Part shown: positions 54,152 to 64,000 of the stretch, piece by piece
Layout: every line of letters begins with the position of its first letter
How positions within the stretch are numbered: the stretch's first letter is position 1
NCBI RefSeq assembly: GCF_905171775.1
Contig: NC_053492.1
Coordinates: 298,263,865-298,327,864, forward strand
Direction: 5' to 3'
Length of the DNA: 64,000 nt
Source of the DNA: Rana temporaria
Lineage: Eukaryota > Chordata > Amphibia > Anura > Ranidae
Notes under the pieces: model-generated
The model's input: the letters and a program-made list of their open reading frames with translations, nothing else
What the model was told of the DNA's origin: nothing
Databases searched by the model: none
Made by a program: the position numbers and the translations under genes

Positions 54152-54581
54152 CTGCAATTGAGAGGAAAACAAATCAATAGAAAGCAGATATATAGTATAT
54201 TGTCACATAAATACAGTAAATACACCATCTCTGTTTTGCAGACTTGTGATGTAAAATTGTTATACTGTTCAGTCCAAAAAAAATATTCAATATAGTGGAA
54301 ATACATAATATGCTTCATGGCCCTTTATTGGTTATATAAATAGGATGCATAGTTATAATGCGCCCAATGGTTGGTTTGTCAGTCATTCCCCATTTACTAA
54401 ACATTTTGCACCGGGTCATGTACTTATAATGCTCAATCTTGTTTGCTGGATAATGATTGCATTTACTCCTATTTGTTGCACATCCAGATTTCCTATCATT
54501 TATTCTTCTAATTTGGTAATTTCTATAGCTGCACAATCCTCTACCATACATTTGCTGCTTGAAAATGGAGGATTGCTTTAA

Positions 54582-55518
54582 CCACTTAAGACCCGGACCT
54601 TTAGGCAGCTAAAGGACCTGGCCAGGTTTTGCGATTCGGCACTGCGTCGCTTTAACAGACAATTGCACGTGCAAACAAACAAAAACAAACAAACAACAAA
54701 ATTGGCGTCTTTTTTTCCCCACAAATAAAGCTTTCTTTTGTTGGTATTTGATCACCTCTGCGGTTTTTATTTTTTGTGCTATAAACAAAAATAGAGCGAC
54801 AATTTTGAAAAAAATGCAATATTTTTTACTTTTTGCTATAATAAATATCCCCCAAAAATATATAAAAAAACTTTTTTTTTCCTCAGTTTAAGCCGATACG
54901 TATTCTTCTACCTATTTTTGTTAAAAAAAATCGCAATAAGCGTTTATCGGTTGGTTTGCGCAAAATTTATAGCGTTTACAAAATAGGGGATAGTTTTTCA
55001 GCGATTTTTTTCGTGACTGCGACATTATGGCGGACACTTCGGACAATTTTGACACATTTTTGGGACCATTGTCATTTTCACAGCAAACAATGCATTTAAA
55101 ATGCATTGTTTACTGTGAAAATGACAATTGCAGTTTGGGAGTTAACCACAAGGGGGCGCTGAAGGGGTTATGTATGACCTAATATGTGTTTCTAACTGTA
55201 GGGGGGTGTGGCTGTAGGTGTGACGTCATCGATTGTGTATCCCTATAAAAGGAATCACACGATTGATGACGCCGCCACAGTGAAGAACAGGGAAGCTGTG
55301 TTTACACACAGCTCTCCCCGTTCTTCAGCTCCGGGGACCGATCGCGGGACTCCAGCGGTGATCGGGTCCGCGGGTCCCGGTCACGGAGCTTCGGACCGGG
55401 TCGCGGGCGCGCACCCGCGACCCATGGCTGGGTACTAGCACAGGACGTACCTGTACGTGCATGTGCCCAGCCGTGCCATTCTGCCGACATAAATGTGCAG
55501 GAGGCGGTCCTTAAGTGG
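54582..55518 (+). mobile_element. Full-length CCACTTAAGACC element, TTAA-flanked
   Basis: Ends CCACTTAAGACC and GGTCCTTAAGTGG; TTAA at 54578-54581 and 55519-55522. The interior GCTATAAACAAAAATAG, CTTTTTGCTATAATAAATAT and ATTTTTGGGACC words mark the family of copies at 16.5, 49.8, 51.2 and 59.3 kb. No transposase frame. Confidence 0.8.
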
Positions 55519-56325
55519 TTAAGAAATGGTTTACTTATTTCTTCCTATGAAGGACATGCTACCGGTATGTTTGCTCATACTTACTGACAGACACTTTCAA
55601 TCAGACACGAAGTCTGGTGCAGCTGTGCATGGTAACCAATCAGCTTCTACCTTCAGCTTGTTCAATTAAAGTGGATCAAGAGATGGTACAGAAGAGCCTC
55701 GATTGTCCGGGGACACTCCCTCATTGGCTGAGACAGCAGCAGGCGCCATTGGCACCCGCTGCTGTCAATAAAAGTCATTGGGCCAATGAGGAGAGAGGGG
55801 GCGGGGCCAAGTCACTACTCCATGTCTGAATGGACACACAGAGCAGCGACTCGGCTCAGGTGCCTCCATAGCAAGCTGCTTGCTGTAGGAGCACTTGGCA
55901 GGAGGGAGGGGCCAGAAGTGGGACCCGAGAAGAAGAGGATCTAGGCTGCTCTGTGCAAAACAACTACACAGAGCAGGTAAGTATTACATGTTTGTTATTT
56001 TTAAACAAAAAAACTTTAATATCACTTTTAGCTTTGACAATAAAACCTGGAAGCTGATTGGTTTCTTTGCAAAGTTGCCCTAGATATTACATTCTCCAAT
56101 TTTAGTAATTGAACCCCATTATCTGAGTATGGGCACAGATGGTGAGCAAATGGCAAATTGCCAAACGTGTTCTTTAAAAATACACAATTATGTTATGCAT
56201 TATCTGTTAAGTATATAATCATTAAGTGGATTTTCCCATTCACCTGTTCCTTGTTTATTTGTGATCATAGACAATTATCTATTTACAGTATATCAAATTG
56301 TATAGATATTTTTGCCATTAAAGAG

Positions 56326-56328
<3 letters not shown>

Positions 56329-56397
<69 letters not shown>
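56329..56397. repeat. (GATA)n microsatellite
   Basis: About 17 perfect GATA units. Confidence 0.98.
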
Positions 56398-56577
56398 TAT
56401 TATGTAGTTGTGTATTATATGACAACGTATAAATACACAAATGGAAAGGTTTGGAAAGGCTAGAAAGACATTATCTGATCCATGAATTGTGCTTTTCTCT
56501 GTTATTTAATTGCATACCTCCCAACAGACCAGTATTGAGAGAGACTGCCTTGCATTTTCAGCCTACTAAAGAAGTTG

Positions 56578-57712
56578 GGGCCAGATTCAGAGACATTTAC
56601 GTTACTCCGCGGCGGCGTAACATATCCCATCTATGTTACACTGCCACAGGTTTACAGCGTAAGTGCCTGATTCACAAAGCTCTTACCTGTAAACTTGCGG
56701 CGGTGTAACGTAAATGCGCTCGGCGCAAGCCCGCCTAATTCAAATGGGGTGGGCACCATTTAAATTAGGCGCGTTCCCGTGCTGAACGTACTGCGCATGC
56801 TCCGTCGGGAAAATTACCCGACGTGCATTGCTCTAAATGACGTCGCACGGACGTCATTTGTTTAGACGTTAACGTAAATGGCGTCCAGCGCCATTCACGG
56901 ACGACTTATGCAGGAACGACGGCCATACTTAACATCGCTTAGAACAACTAGGAGGCGACCCTAACTTTACGACGCGTATCTCGACGGAAACAGCGTAAAT
57001 TTAAATCGGCGGGCAGCGCGGACGTTCGTGAATCGGCGTAACTAGTCATTTGCATATTCTACGCCGACCGAAAAAGTCAATTACACCTGTCAGATCTTAG
57101 GGCTATCTATGCGTTAGGCCCCATACACACGAAAGAATCCATCCGCTGAAAAATCCCAGCGAATGGGTTTCAGCGGATAGATCCTATGGTGTGTACACTC
57201 CAGCGGATCTTTTTCCGTGGATATTTATCCCCTGGGATGGATTCCAGCAGATCGAATATTTGCTGACATGCTAAACAAATCTATCTGCTGGAATCCATCC
57301 CAACGGATGGATCCGCTGGTCTGTATAGACTCACCGGATCCATCCGTCCGAAGGGATCCCCCGCATGCGTCGTAATGATTCGACGCATGCGTGGAATTCC
57401 TTATATGACAGCGTCGCGCACGTCGCCGCATCATAATCGCGGCGACGGCGCGACACGTCATCGCCAGAGGATTTCGGCGCGGATTTCAATGCGATGGTGA
57501 GTACACTCCATCGCATGGAAATCCGCTCAAATCCTCGAGAGGATTTATCCGCGGAAACGGTCCGCTGGACCGTATTCGCGGATAAATCCTCTCGTGTGTA
57601 TGGGGCCTTACTGATTCTATGAATCAGCCGCATAGTTAGGACGGGCGGATCACAGAGATACGACGGCGTATCAGGAGATACGCCGTCGTATCTCTTTTGT
57701 GAATCTGGCCCT
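56578..57712. mobile_element. PIF/Harbinger-like MITE with a nested MITE
   Basis: Ends GGGCCAGATTCAGAGAC and TTTGTGAATCTGGCCC, flanked by TTG (56575-56577, 57713-57715). Interrupted at 57117-57607. Confidence 0.8.
57117..57607. mobile_element. Nested GGCCCCATACACACGA MITE with TTA duplication
   Basis: Ends GGCCCCATACACACGA and TCGTGTGTATGGGGCC, flanked by TTA (57114-57116, 57608-57610). Long arms with GGATCCATCCG and TTTATCCGCGGA words. Same family as 63356-63833. Confidence 0.88.
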
Positions 57713-58017
57713 TTGTCCTTAGAGGAAATAAGTGAAGAATAGGGTTCCTCAAATTAGTGTTGTCCAGCAACAGCAACAGTTTCTCTAAGGGAGTTTGCAT
57801 AGGTGTTACAGGGCTGGTTTTAAACAGGCCAGTAGGCTTGCATTTTTAATAGCAGAGTAAGAATTTGTCAGCAGGGATTACATGCTCGGATTGCATAGTT
57901 TGGAACCTTTTAATGTACCAGCAGTAAAAAGCTGATGAACAAATAAAAAAAATTAAGAAGGGCCAGTATCCTGAACTAGGGGCCAATAGAAACTAGGTAG
58001 ATATGGATTGTCTCATA

Positions 58018-58100
58018 TACATAGTTACATAGTTAGTCAGGTTAAAAAAAGACACAAGTCCATCCAGTTCAACCACAAAAAATCCTCATATAGGATTGAC
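58018..58100 (-). mobile_element. LINE 3' end fragment
   Basis: CATAGTTACATAGTTAGTCAGGTT followed by AAGTCCATCCAGTTCAACC matches the 3' end of the LINE near 8000-8055. Confidence 0.65.
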
Positions 58101-58464
58101 AAAGCAAAGGTGTTTTAGTGAGGCTATAATTGAGTTAATGCCTGGTAAGTTACCCATTGTTTGTCGGTATTATGTCACTATTATGTAGGGATTTGAATGA
58201 AGTTATACAGGCTTTGTCATTTGTCAGTCTTAGCTAATCATGGATGGGTATCAGTTGTGCAGCTAAGTAAAAGACTTGAAAGTTGGGAAACACTAAGCCA
58301 ACTACCTCTGGGTGCAGTTGAAGGTGGCAAGGTAGGGATATGCGTTTCAAATATTACAAATAGAGTTACAGTACTTGTTAGAAATATTTTAGGGTGATAG
58401 CTCAGGGGGAGTTTGCCAGGATATGCAATAGTTTAAGCAGAAAATGCATTTTTAGTAAATGTAC

Positions 58465-59075
58465 CCAGCTATCAGACGTGTACGTACCAGACTGGAGAGC
58501 CTGATTGAGCAGAGGGAGGTCTGCCTTACGTGTCCGACTCGCGGCCCCTGGTAGTATGAACAGGAGGCGCGTGAGTGTGGAGTGGTATGAGAGCCTGGCG
58601 GGTAGTTGCAGATGATAAGGCTCTGGATCCAGGTGCAGAGAAGAGGATGTCCGGCTGGACAGGTAACAGGATACAGGCACAGGCAGGTGATGCTGGGCAG
58701 AAGCAGAGCAGATGGTCGGGTCACAGGCAGGGTTGGCAACAGGCGGGCAGCGAAGTACAGAGAAGCAGGCAGGTTCAAGGTCAAGGCAAGCCAAGGTCAG
58801 ATGCAGGCGGAAGGCAGGGATAATCCAATAGACAGGCCAGGTAATCAGGAGACAGGCGTTCAGACAGGAAACAGGAGCAAAGGTCACAGGTAGCTGCAGA
58901 TCAGACAGCACCGAGCCCAGGCAATCTGACAGTTTAAATAGACAGATTGGCACCAAGCGTCGTGTGCGCACGCGCGCACACCAGGACGCACACCAGCACG
59001 CACCCGCGCATCAGGACGCACACAGGCGCGCCACAGCGCCCAGCAAGGTGACCAGCAGGAGGACCTCTCTGACAC
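58465..59075. repeat. GC-rich, possibly LTR-like repeat
   Basis: CAGGCA-rich words (minus-strand CTGCCTG) over 450 bp, then CACGCGCGCACACCAGGACGC tandem-like words at 58968-59030, ending CTCTCTGACA. An LTR-like TG..CA structure is possible but no target duplication was found. Confidence 0.35.
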
Positions 59076-59279
59076 CATCTCATAAGGTCTAATGGTAGAT
59101 CCATCCATTGTTTGGTTTTGGAATGTAAGTTGTCTAATAAATGTGCATGAATATTGGTTAAGTAATGTGTGATCAAGATTTGCACTACTATGTAGTTGAA
59201 TTTGTGTACAACTTTAAGCTGGAAACTGGGGTAGATGTTATGGACTCTGGGAAGGGTAACCGTGTAAATATGACGTCCT

Positions 59280-59960
59280 CAGCGGAATAGGGGGTGCATG
59301 TGCGCCGCGTCACTGAGAAAATGGATACGCATGCCTGGCGGATGTAATGTCCGCGGGATACTCGCAATCGCTAGTGACAGAGTAGGAGCATGGATCTGTG
59401 TGTGTAAACACACAGATCCATATCCTGTCAGGGGAGAGCAGACAGATCGTGTGTTCCTAGTATATAGGAACACCGATCAGTCTCCTCCCCTAGTCAGTCC
59501 CATCCCCCCACAGTTAGAATCACTCCCTAGGTAACACATTTAGCCCCTTGATCGCCCCCTAGTGTTAACTCCTTTCCTGCCAGTGACATTTATACAGTAA
59601 TCAGTGCATATTTATAGCACTGATCGCTGTATACATGTCAATGGTCACAAAATATTGTCAAAAGTGTCCAATCTGTCCCTTGCAATGTCGCAGTCACGAT
59701 AAAAATCAGACCACCGCCATTACTAGTAAAAATAATAATAATAATGCCATAAATCAATAACCTATTTTGTAGGCTCTATAACTTTTGCACAAATCAATAT
59801 ACATTTATCGCAATATTTTTTTTTTTACCAAAAATATGTAGAAGGATACAAATCTGCCTAAACTGAGGACATTTTTTTTATTTGGGATATTTATTATAGC
59901 AAAAAGTAAATAATATTGTGTTTTTTTCAAACTTCAGCGCAAACAATTTAGACTTCAAAG
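59280..59960 (-). repeat. CCACTT-type repeat fragment, minus orientation
   Basis: Contains CTTGATCGCCCCCTAGTGTTAACTCC, GTCAAAAGTGTCCAA and AAAAAGTAAATAATATTGTG, complements of the family markers of the 54.58 kb copy. Confidence 0.6.
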
Positions 59961-60454
59961 CCGACTATCAGGGCGATTTCATGTGTGGCTTGCTGATATC
60001 TGTGATATCTGTGCATCTTCACTTAAGAGATGTCAATGCAGGTTCTTGCACTGAAATCACACGGAAATAGTTGAGGAACCTTCGGTCGCTGCAATGGTTC
60101 CATTGCGACATATGGGGTGCGACTTGGCATGCAACTTTGAACTGTCAAGTCGCATAACGAGTTGCACTGGTGTGAACCAGTGCTAAGAATTAGGAACAAA
60201 TCTGATATGAAGTTGTGAGCAAGCACAGAACTTTTTTTGATGGGCTAGGTAAGCTGTAGATGTGCAAGAAGGTAAAAACCTGAAATGCAGTTTCTTGGCA
60301 AACACATTAGTATAAAAAATATTTAAATTTTGTGTTGATCAAAAGAATTATGTGGACCTGTCGAACTATACAATCTATCAGACAATTGTACTGTATATAA
60401 TTTGATAAAGTGAACTTTTGGAAACCCACTTCCATATAATTTTGTAAAACTTAC

Positions 60455-60478
60455 TTTTGTTCCTGGACCCACTTTTTC
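60455..60478 (-). CDS. Candidate 24-nt IL20RA microexon
   Basis: TTTGTTTTTCTAG precedes and GTAAGTTTT follows a 24-nt block encoding GKSGSRNK-like residues when placed in phase 1 between a signal exon and exon 2. It keeps the frame exactly. Chance occurrence is possible; the second receptor copy has no counterpart. Confidence 0.25.
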
Positions 60479-61000
60479 CTAGAAAAACAAAGAGAAAATA
60501 TAAATAATGTGTGAATGCAAGATCCCTGCATAGCATAATATTAACCATAGTCTCTGATAAAAAAAAATATATATATATAATTAAAAAATACTTTTACTCG
60601 ATTTAGAAACTAACTTCAATGATTCTTATTGGATCTAGACTTTACCTATGAAGAGTAAAGCAACAGGTTAATTTAACTGCCACATTCCCCAGATACACAT
60701 GCTTAGCTTTCATTTATTCTCTACCAGCTCCTCTGAATGATAGAGGAAGCCCTGTGTAGGCAAACAACCACCAACAGTTTTAATTGTTTCGCAGGTTTCA
60801 TAGAAATCGTTGACAGGAGGTTGTTTTGGTCCATTTAGTCAGTGTTACAATTCAAATCTAGCTGAAAATGAGTGAAATTCCCTGAATAGTGCCACATGTA
60901 GGTCTTAGCTAAGTAGAGGGTAAGGCGAGCAGTGGTTGGGGGAAGTTGGCTCTACACAGGCACTGGAAAGTTTACAATACTTCTATAAAAGGAATATTAA

Positions 61001-61736
61001 GGGCCAGATCCACAAAGAAATTACGCCGGCGTATCTATTGATACGCCGCGTAATTTCAAAGTTCCCACGTCATATCTTTGTTTTGTATCCACAAAACAAG
61101 ATACGACGGAATGAGGGATCGATCCGACAGGCGTACGTCTTAGTACGCCGTCGGATCGTAGGTGTATATTTACGCTGGCCGCTAGGTGGCGTTTCCGTCG
61201 AATTCCGCGACGAGTATGCAAATTAGCTAGATACGGCGATCCACGAACGTACGTCTGGCCGGCGCATTTTTTTACGTCATTTGCGTTCGGCTTTTTCCGG
61301 CGTATAGTTATAGCTGCTATATGGTGGCGTACTCAATGTTAAGTATGGCAGTCTTCCCCGCGTTGAAATTTGAATTTTTTACATCTTTTGCGTAAGTCGT
61401 TCGCGAATAGGGATAGAATGACGTCACCATCGTAAGCATTGGCTTGTTCCGGTTTAATTTCGAGCATGCGCACTGGTATACCCCCACGGATGGCACATGC
61501 GCCGTTAAAAAAAAAACGTTGTTTACGTCAAGTCACAACGTATTTACATAAAACACGCCCCCACCACATCGATTTGAATTGCGCGCCTTTACGCTGCCAA
61601 AGATACACTACACCGCCATAACTTACGGCGCACATTCTTTGAGGATTCGAAAAAAAAAGTCAGTTACGGCGGCGTAGTGTATCTTAGATACGCTACGCCC
61701 GGCGGAAATATGCACCGATGTATGTGGATCTGCCCC
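61001..61736. mobile_element. PIF/Harbinger-like MITE with TAA duplication
   Basis: Ends GGGCCAGATCCACAAAG and CGATGTATGTGGATCTGCCCC; TAA at 60998-61000 and 61737-61739. Subterminal ACGCCGGCGTATC and GATACGCTACGCC. Confidence 0.82.
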
Positions 61737-61739
61737 TAA

Positions 61740-63350
61740 GTGTTTACATAATTTCTTATTATAGTAAAAAAATTACATGTCAGTAAGATAAAACAGGTCC
61801 AAGGCAGGTAACATCTGCTAAACTATCATATTTAGCTAACTCATAGTGCTCTGGGACTTCTTTGTCATTTATTAAATGTTTATTTGTAAATTGAAAATTG
61901 TATTTATAGTAAAAATAGATAATAAATGACATTTTAAAATGTATACACTTGAAAACATTAACCCCAAATCCTATTGTTCATTGCAATCTCTATATTGCTT
62001 AGCATAGTAAAATTTGCCCTAAACAACCATTTTCTCTTAGGTGCAATCCTCAGATAATAATAAATATCAGTTGTGGAGTCTGTACAGGGATTCTATAGAC
62101 ATTTCTGATATTTCGTGTAAGACTGCATCCTTTTTCGTTTGAACACCAAAACTGTATTTTCAAATGGGAATGCTATAGCAAACTTTAAACTGCCACTAGC
62201 AATGTCATTGCTATAAGTATTTATGTAGGTAAAGAGGATCCCATAATATAAAACAATGTTCAAAAAACAGGTTTCCTGTAATACTTGTTAAACCACTGAA
62301 ACAGGAAGTGTGCAAACACATACTATAACCATCTGGTGAAGACTGTGGTTACAGAAAAGATATCCACATTCTATTTATCTCTGTTTTATTTATGTTTTTT
62401 TTTTCTCTGACACCCATATTCATATTGTGTAGCAACATTTTGATATATTGTGTCTGTAAAGAATTCTTGGCATTAGAAGGAGGTATAGAGCCCCATCATT
62501 GGTGTCAGTGGGTGGGGTAGCTCCCCATCGGTTTTAGTGGATGGAATAATGGCCCATTGTTGGTGTCAGTAGGAGGAATAGTGTTCCATAATTTATATTA
62601 GTTGGAGGAATTAAGCAGCGTTTTGCCGCGATTTGCGTCTGAAACACGAAAACTTTTGCGTCTGAACCCAAAATTTTGCTTCTGAAAAAACGAGCCTATG
62701 TGTGCATGGACACATAGGATAACATTAAATGTGTTCAGGGGCAGTTGAAAAAAATGCCCAAATGCCTCTGAACTCGAGTTTACCAGCGTCTCGTGTGCAT
62801 GGGGCCTTATGCTCCATTGTTAAAGTGAGGAGGAGGAATAGTGCCCTAACGTTGGTGTCAGTAACAAAAATTATGCCCCATTGTTTGCATCAGTAAGAGT
62901 AATAGTGACTTGCATCAGTGCAAAGAAAAGTGCCCCAAAGGCAGAAGTGGCCGCGTTCGGTCCCGGGGCTGCAGTTTGAAGACCACTGATCTAGATCAAA
63001 GGTATACTGTTTCGAGGGATTGTTCCTAATTTGAAACAGTACCTCCGTCCCTCTTTTCTCCTCACTTGTCGCTCATTTGGTCTGATCAATAAAGTTGTAG
63101 ATAAAATTCACTATTTAGCTTTAAAAAGTGTTTCACAGTGCTAAACATTTCGTCCAATTTCTAAATTGCTGCATTTGTAATTTTCAAAAGCCAGTATAAA
63201 GGAATAGTAGTAGTAAAAAAACAGCACTTGTGGGTTTAACTAATCCCTTTTTGTTGAAATCTCCTTTATGGGGTGTGTCCCATGCCTACAGGTATGTATA
63301 CCTCACCCCCCTGTGCAAGCATAAAGTGATTTTATCCCGCAGTTACAAAC
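61740..63350. other. Intergenic or intron 1 sequence, minor repeats only
   Basis: 62,460-62,960 has repeated GTGTCAGTRGGAGGAATAGTGCCCCATTG-type units (six or so degenerate copies about 50 bp apart). One of them is interrupted by a TTTGCGTCTGAA block ending GTGCATGGGGCCTTA. No IL20RA signal exon recognised. Confidence 0.4.
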
Positions 63351-63355
63351 CCTAA

Positions 63356-63833
63356 GGCCCCGTACACATGAGAGGATCTATCCGCTGGTATTTATCCGCG
63401 GATCAGTTCCAGCGGATAGATCCTGTGGTGTGTATGGCCCAGCGGATATTTTTCCGCGGATATTTTTCGGGCCGATGGATTTCTAGCGGATAAAAATTTC
63501 TTAGCATGCTAAGAAATCTATTCGCTGGAATCCTGTCCAGCGGATTGATCCGGTGGTCTGTACAGACTCACCGGATCAATCCGTCCGATCCCCTCCCTCG
63601 CATGCGTCGTAATGATTCGACGCATGCGTGGGAAGTCTTTACCTTCACGCATCGCGCACGTCGCTGTGTCATCATCGCGGCGACGGCGCGACACGTCACC
63701 GCGGATGGATTCCGCGCGGATTTCGATCGGATGGTTAGTACAACCATCAGATCAAAATCCGCCAGAGGATTTATCCGCGGGAACGGTCCGGAGGACCGTT
63801 TCCAGCGGATAATCCTCTCGTGTGTATTAGGCC
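63356..63833. mobile_element. GGCCCCGTACACATGAGAGG MITE
   Basis: Ends GGCCCCGTACACATGAGAGGAT and ATCCTCTCGTGTGTATTAGGCC; TAA left, TTA right. The arms share GATCTATCCGCTGG and CGCATGCGTCGTAATGATTCG with the nested MITE at 57.1 kb. Confidence 0.82.
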
Positions 63834-64000
63834 TTAGTATACATGTACGGGAAGTAAAACTTGTGCTGCAGGCAGGGGCGGACTGACCATTGAGGCACTC
63901 AGGCACTGCCCGAGGGCCCCATGCCCCAACCCAGCAGGGTTGCCAGGCTCAGTAAAACCAGGGACAGTATGTAAAAATCTGTGTTTTTTTTACATCTGTC

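Noticed and set aside
58402..58971. 189-aa minus-strand frame
   Set aside because: Lies in a GC-rich CTGCCTG-word repeat, has no recognisable domain and no splice context; probably repeat-derived.
58465..59075. A third solo LTR
   Set aside because: TG..CA ends can be proposed, but I could not find matching 4-6 bp flanking duplications.
63506..63906. Overlapping 112-126 aa frames on both strands
   Set aside because: Mirror-image frames of the inverted arms of the MITE at 63356-63833; similar frames occur in its relative at 57.1 kb.
1..64000. tRNA or rRNA genes
   Set aside because: No cloverleaf with A and B boxes and no rRNA-like stretch was recognised by eye; a covariance-model scan would be needed to exclude small ones.

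Overview
The window is nuclear vertebrate DNA, most likely from an anuran amphibian and probably a ranid-type frog. The reasons are split, spliced host exons, very dense DNA-transposon MITEs including TTAA-flanked families resembling the T2/Kolobok type known from frogs, and several Tc1 elements. The exact species is inference. There are no bacterial-style operons, CRISPR arrays, rRNA or tRNA genes that I can support.

Two host genes lie in tandem, both on the minus strand. From 54.15 down to 31.79 kb are six exons of IL20RA, the interleukin-20 receptor alpha chain, a class II cytokine receptor: two FN3-type ectodomain modules, a transmembrane exon and a long cytoplasmic tail. Its signal-peptide exon was not found and may lie beyond 64 kb. 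From 24.03 down to 5.64 kb is a second receptor with its own signal-peptide exon and the same four ectodomain exons. These match IL20RA in phase, and in length apart from one codon in each of three exons. No transmembrane or tail exon is visible for it here. It is either a soluble, IL22RA2-like decoy of about 217 aa or a receptor whose last exons lie left of the window. The pair looks like a tandem duplication.

The left end (0.1-4.2 kb) holds two divergently transcribed, apparently intact genes of mobile-element character: a three-exon Myb/SANT-like protein with acidic and coiled-coil parts (minus) and a two-exon MADF-like protein (plus). They are separated by a region with a 150-bp-spaced direct repeat. 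The end of the MADF gene runs into an inverted, decayed copy of its own first exon.

The rest is intronic or intergenic sequence filled with mobile elements. A LINE of the CR1/L2 kind (8.0-13.15 kb) is interrupted by a palindromic MITE that itself contains a 315-bp palindrome, by a hAT-like element with a minisatellite, and by a solo LTR. Other items are a nearly complete Tc1 element whose transposase is open but has lost the third catalytic acidic residue (48.2-49.8 kb), decayed Tc1 copies (6.6, 19.7-20.8, 21.7, 27.0-27.6 kb), a Ty3/gypsy polymerase fossil (41.6-43.5 kb), a second solo LTR (44.5-45.1 kb), an L1-like tail (26.6 kb), hAT elements with 8-bp target duplications, and at least seven TTAA-flanked and nine or more 3-bp-TSD MITEs, several nested. 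Exon calls rest on translated similarity, reading-frame continuity and GT/AG sites read by eye; no alignment was run.
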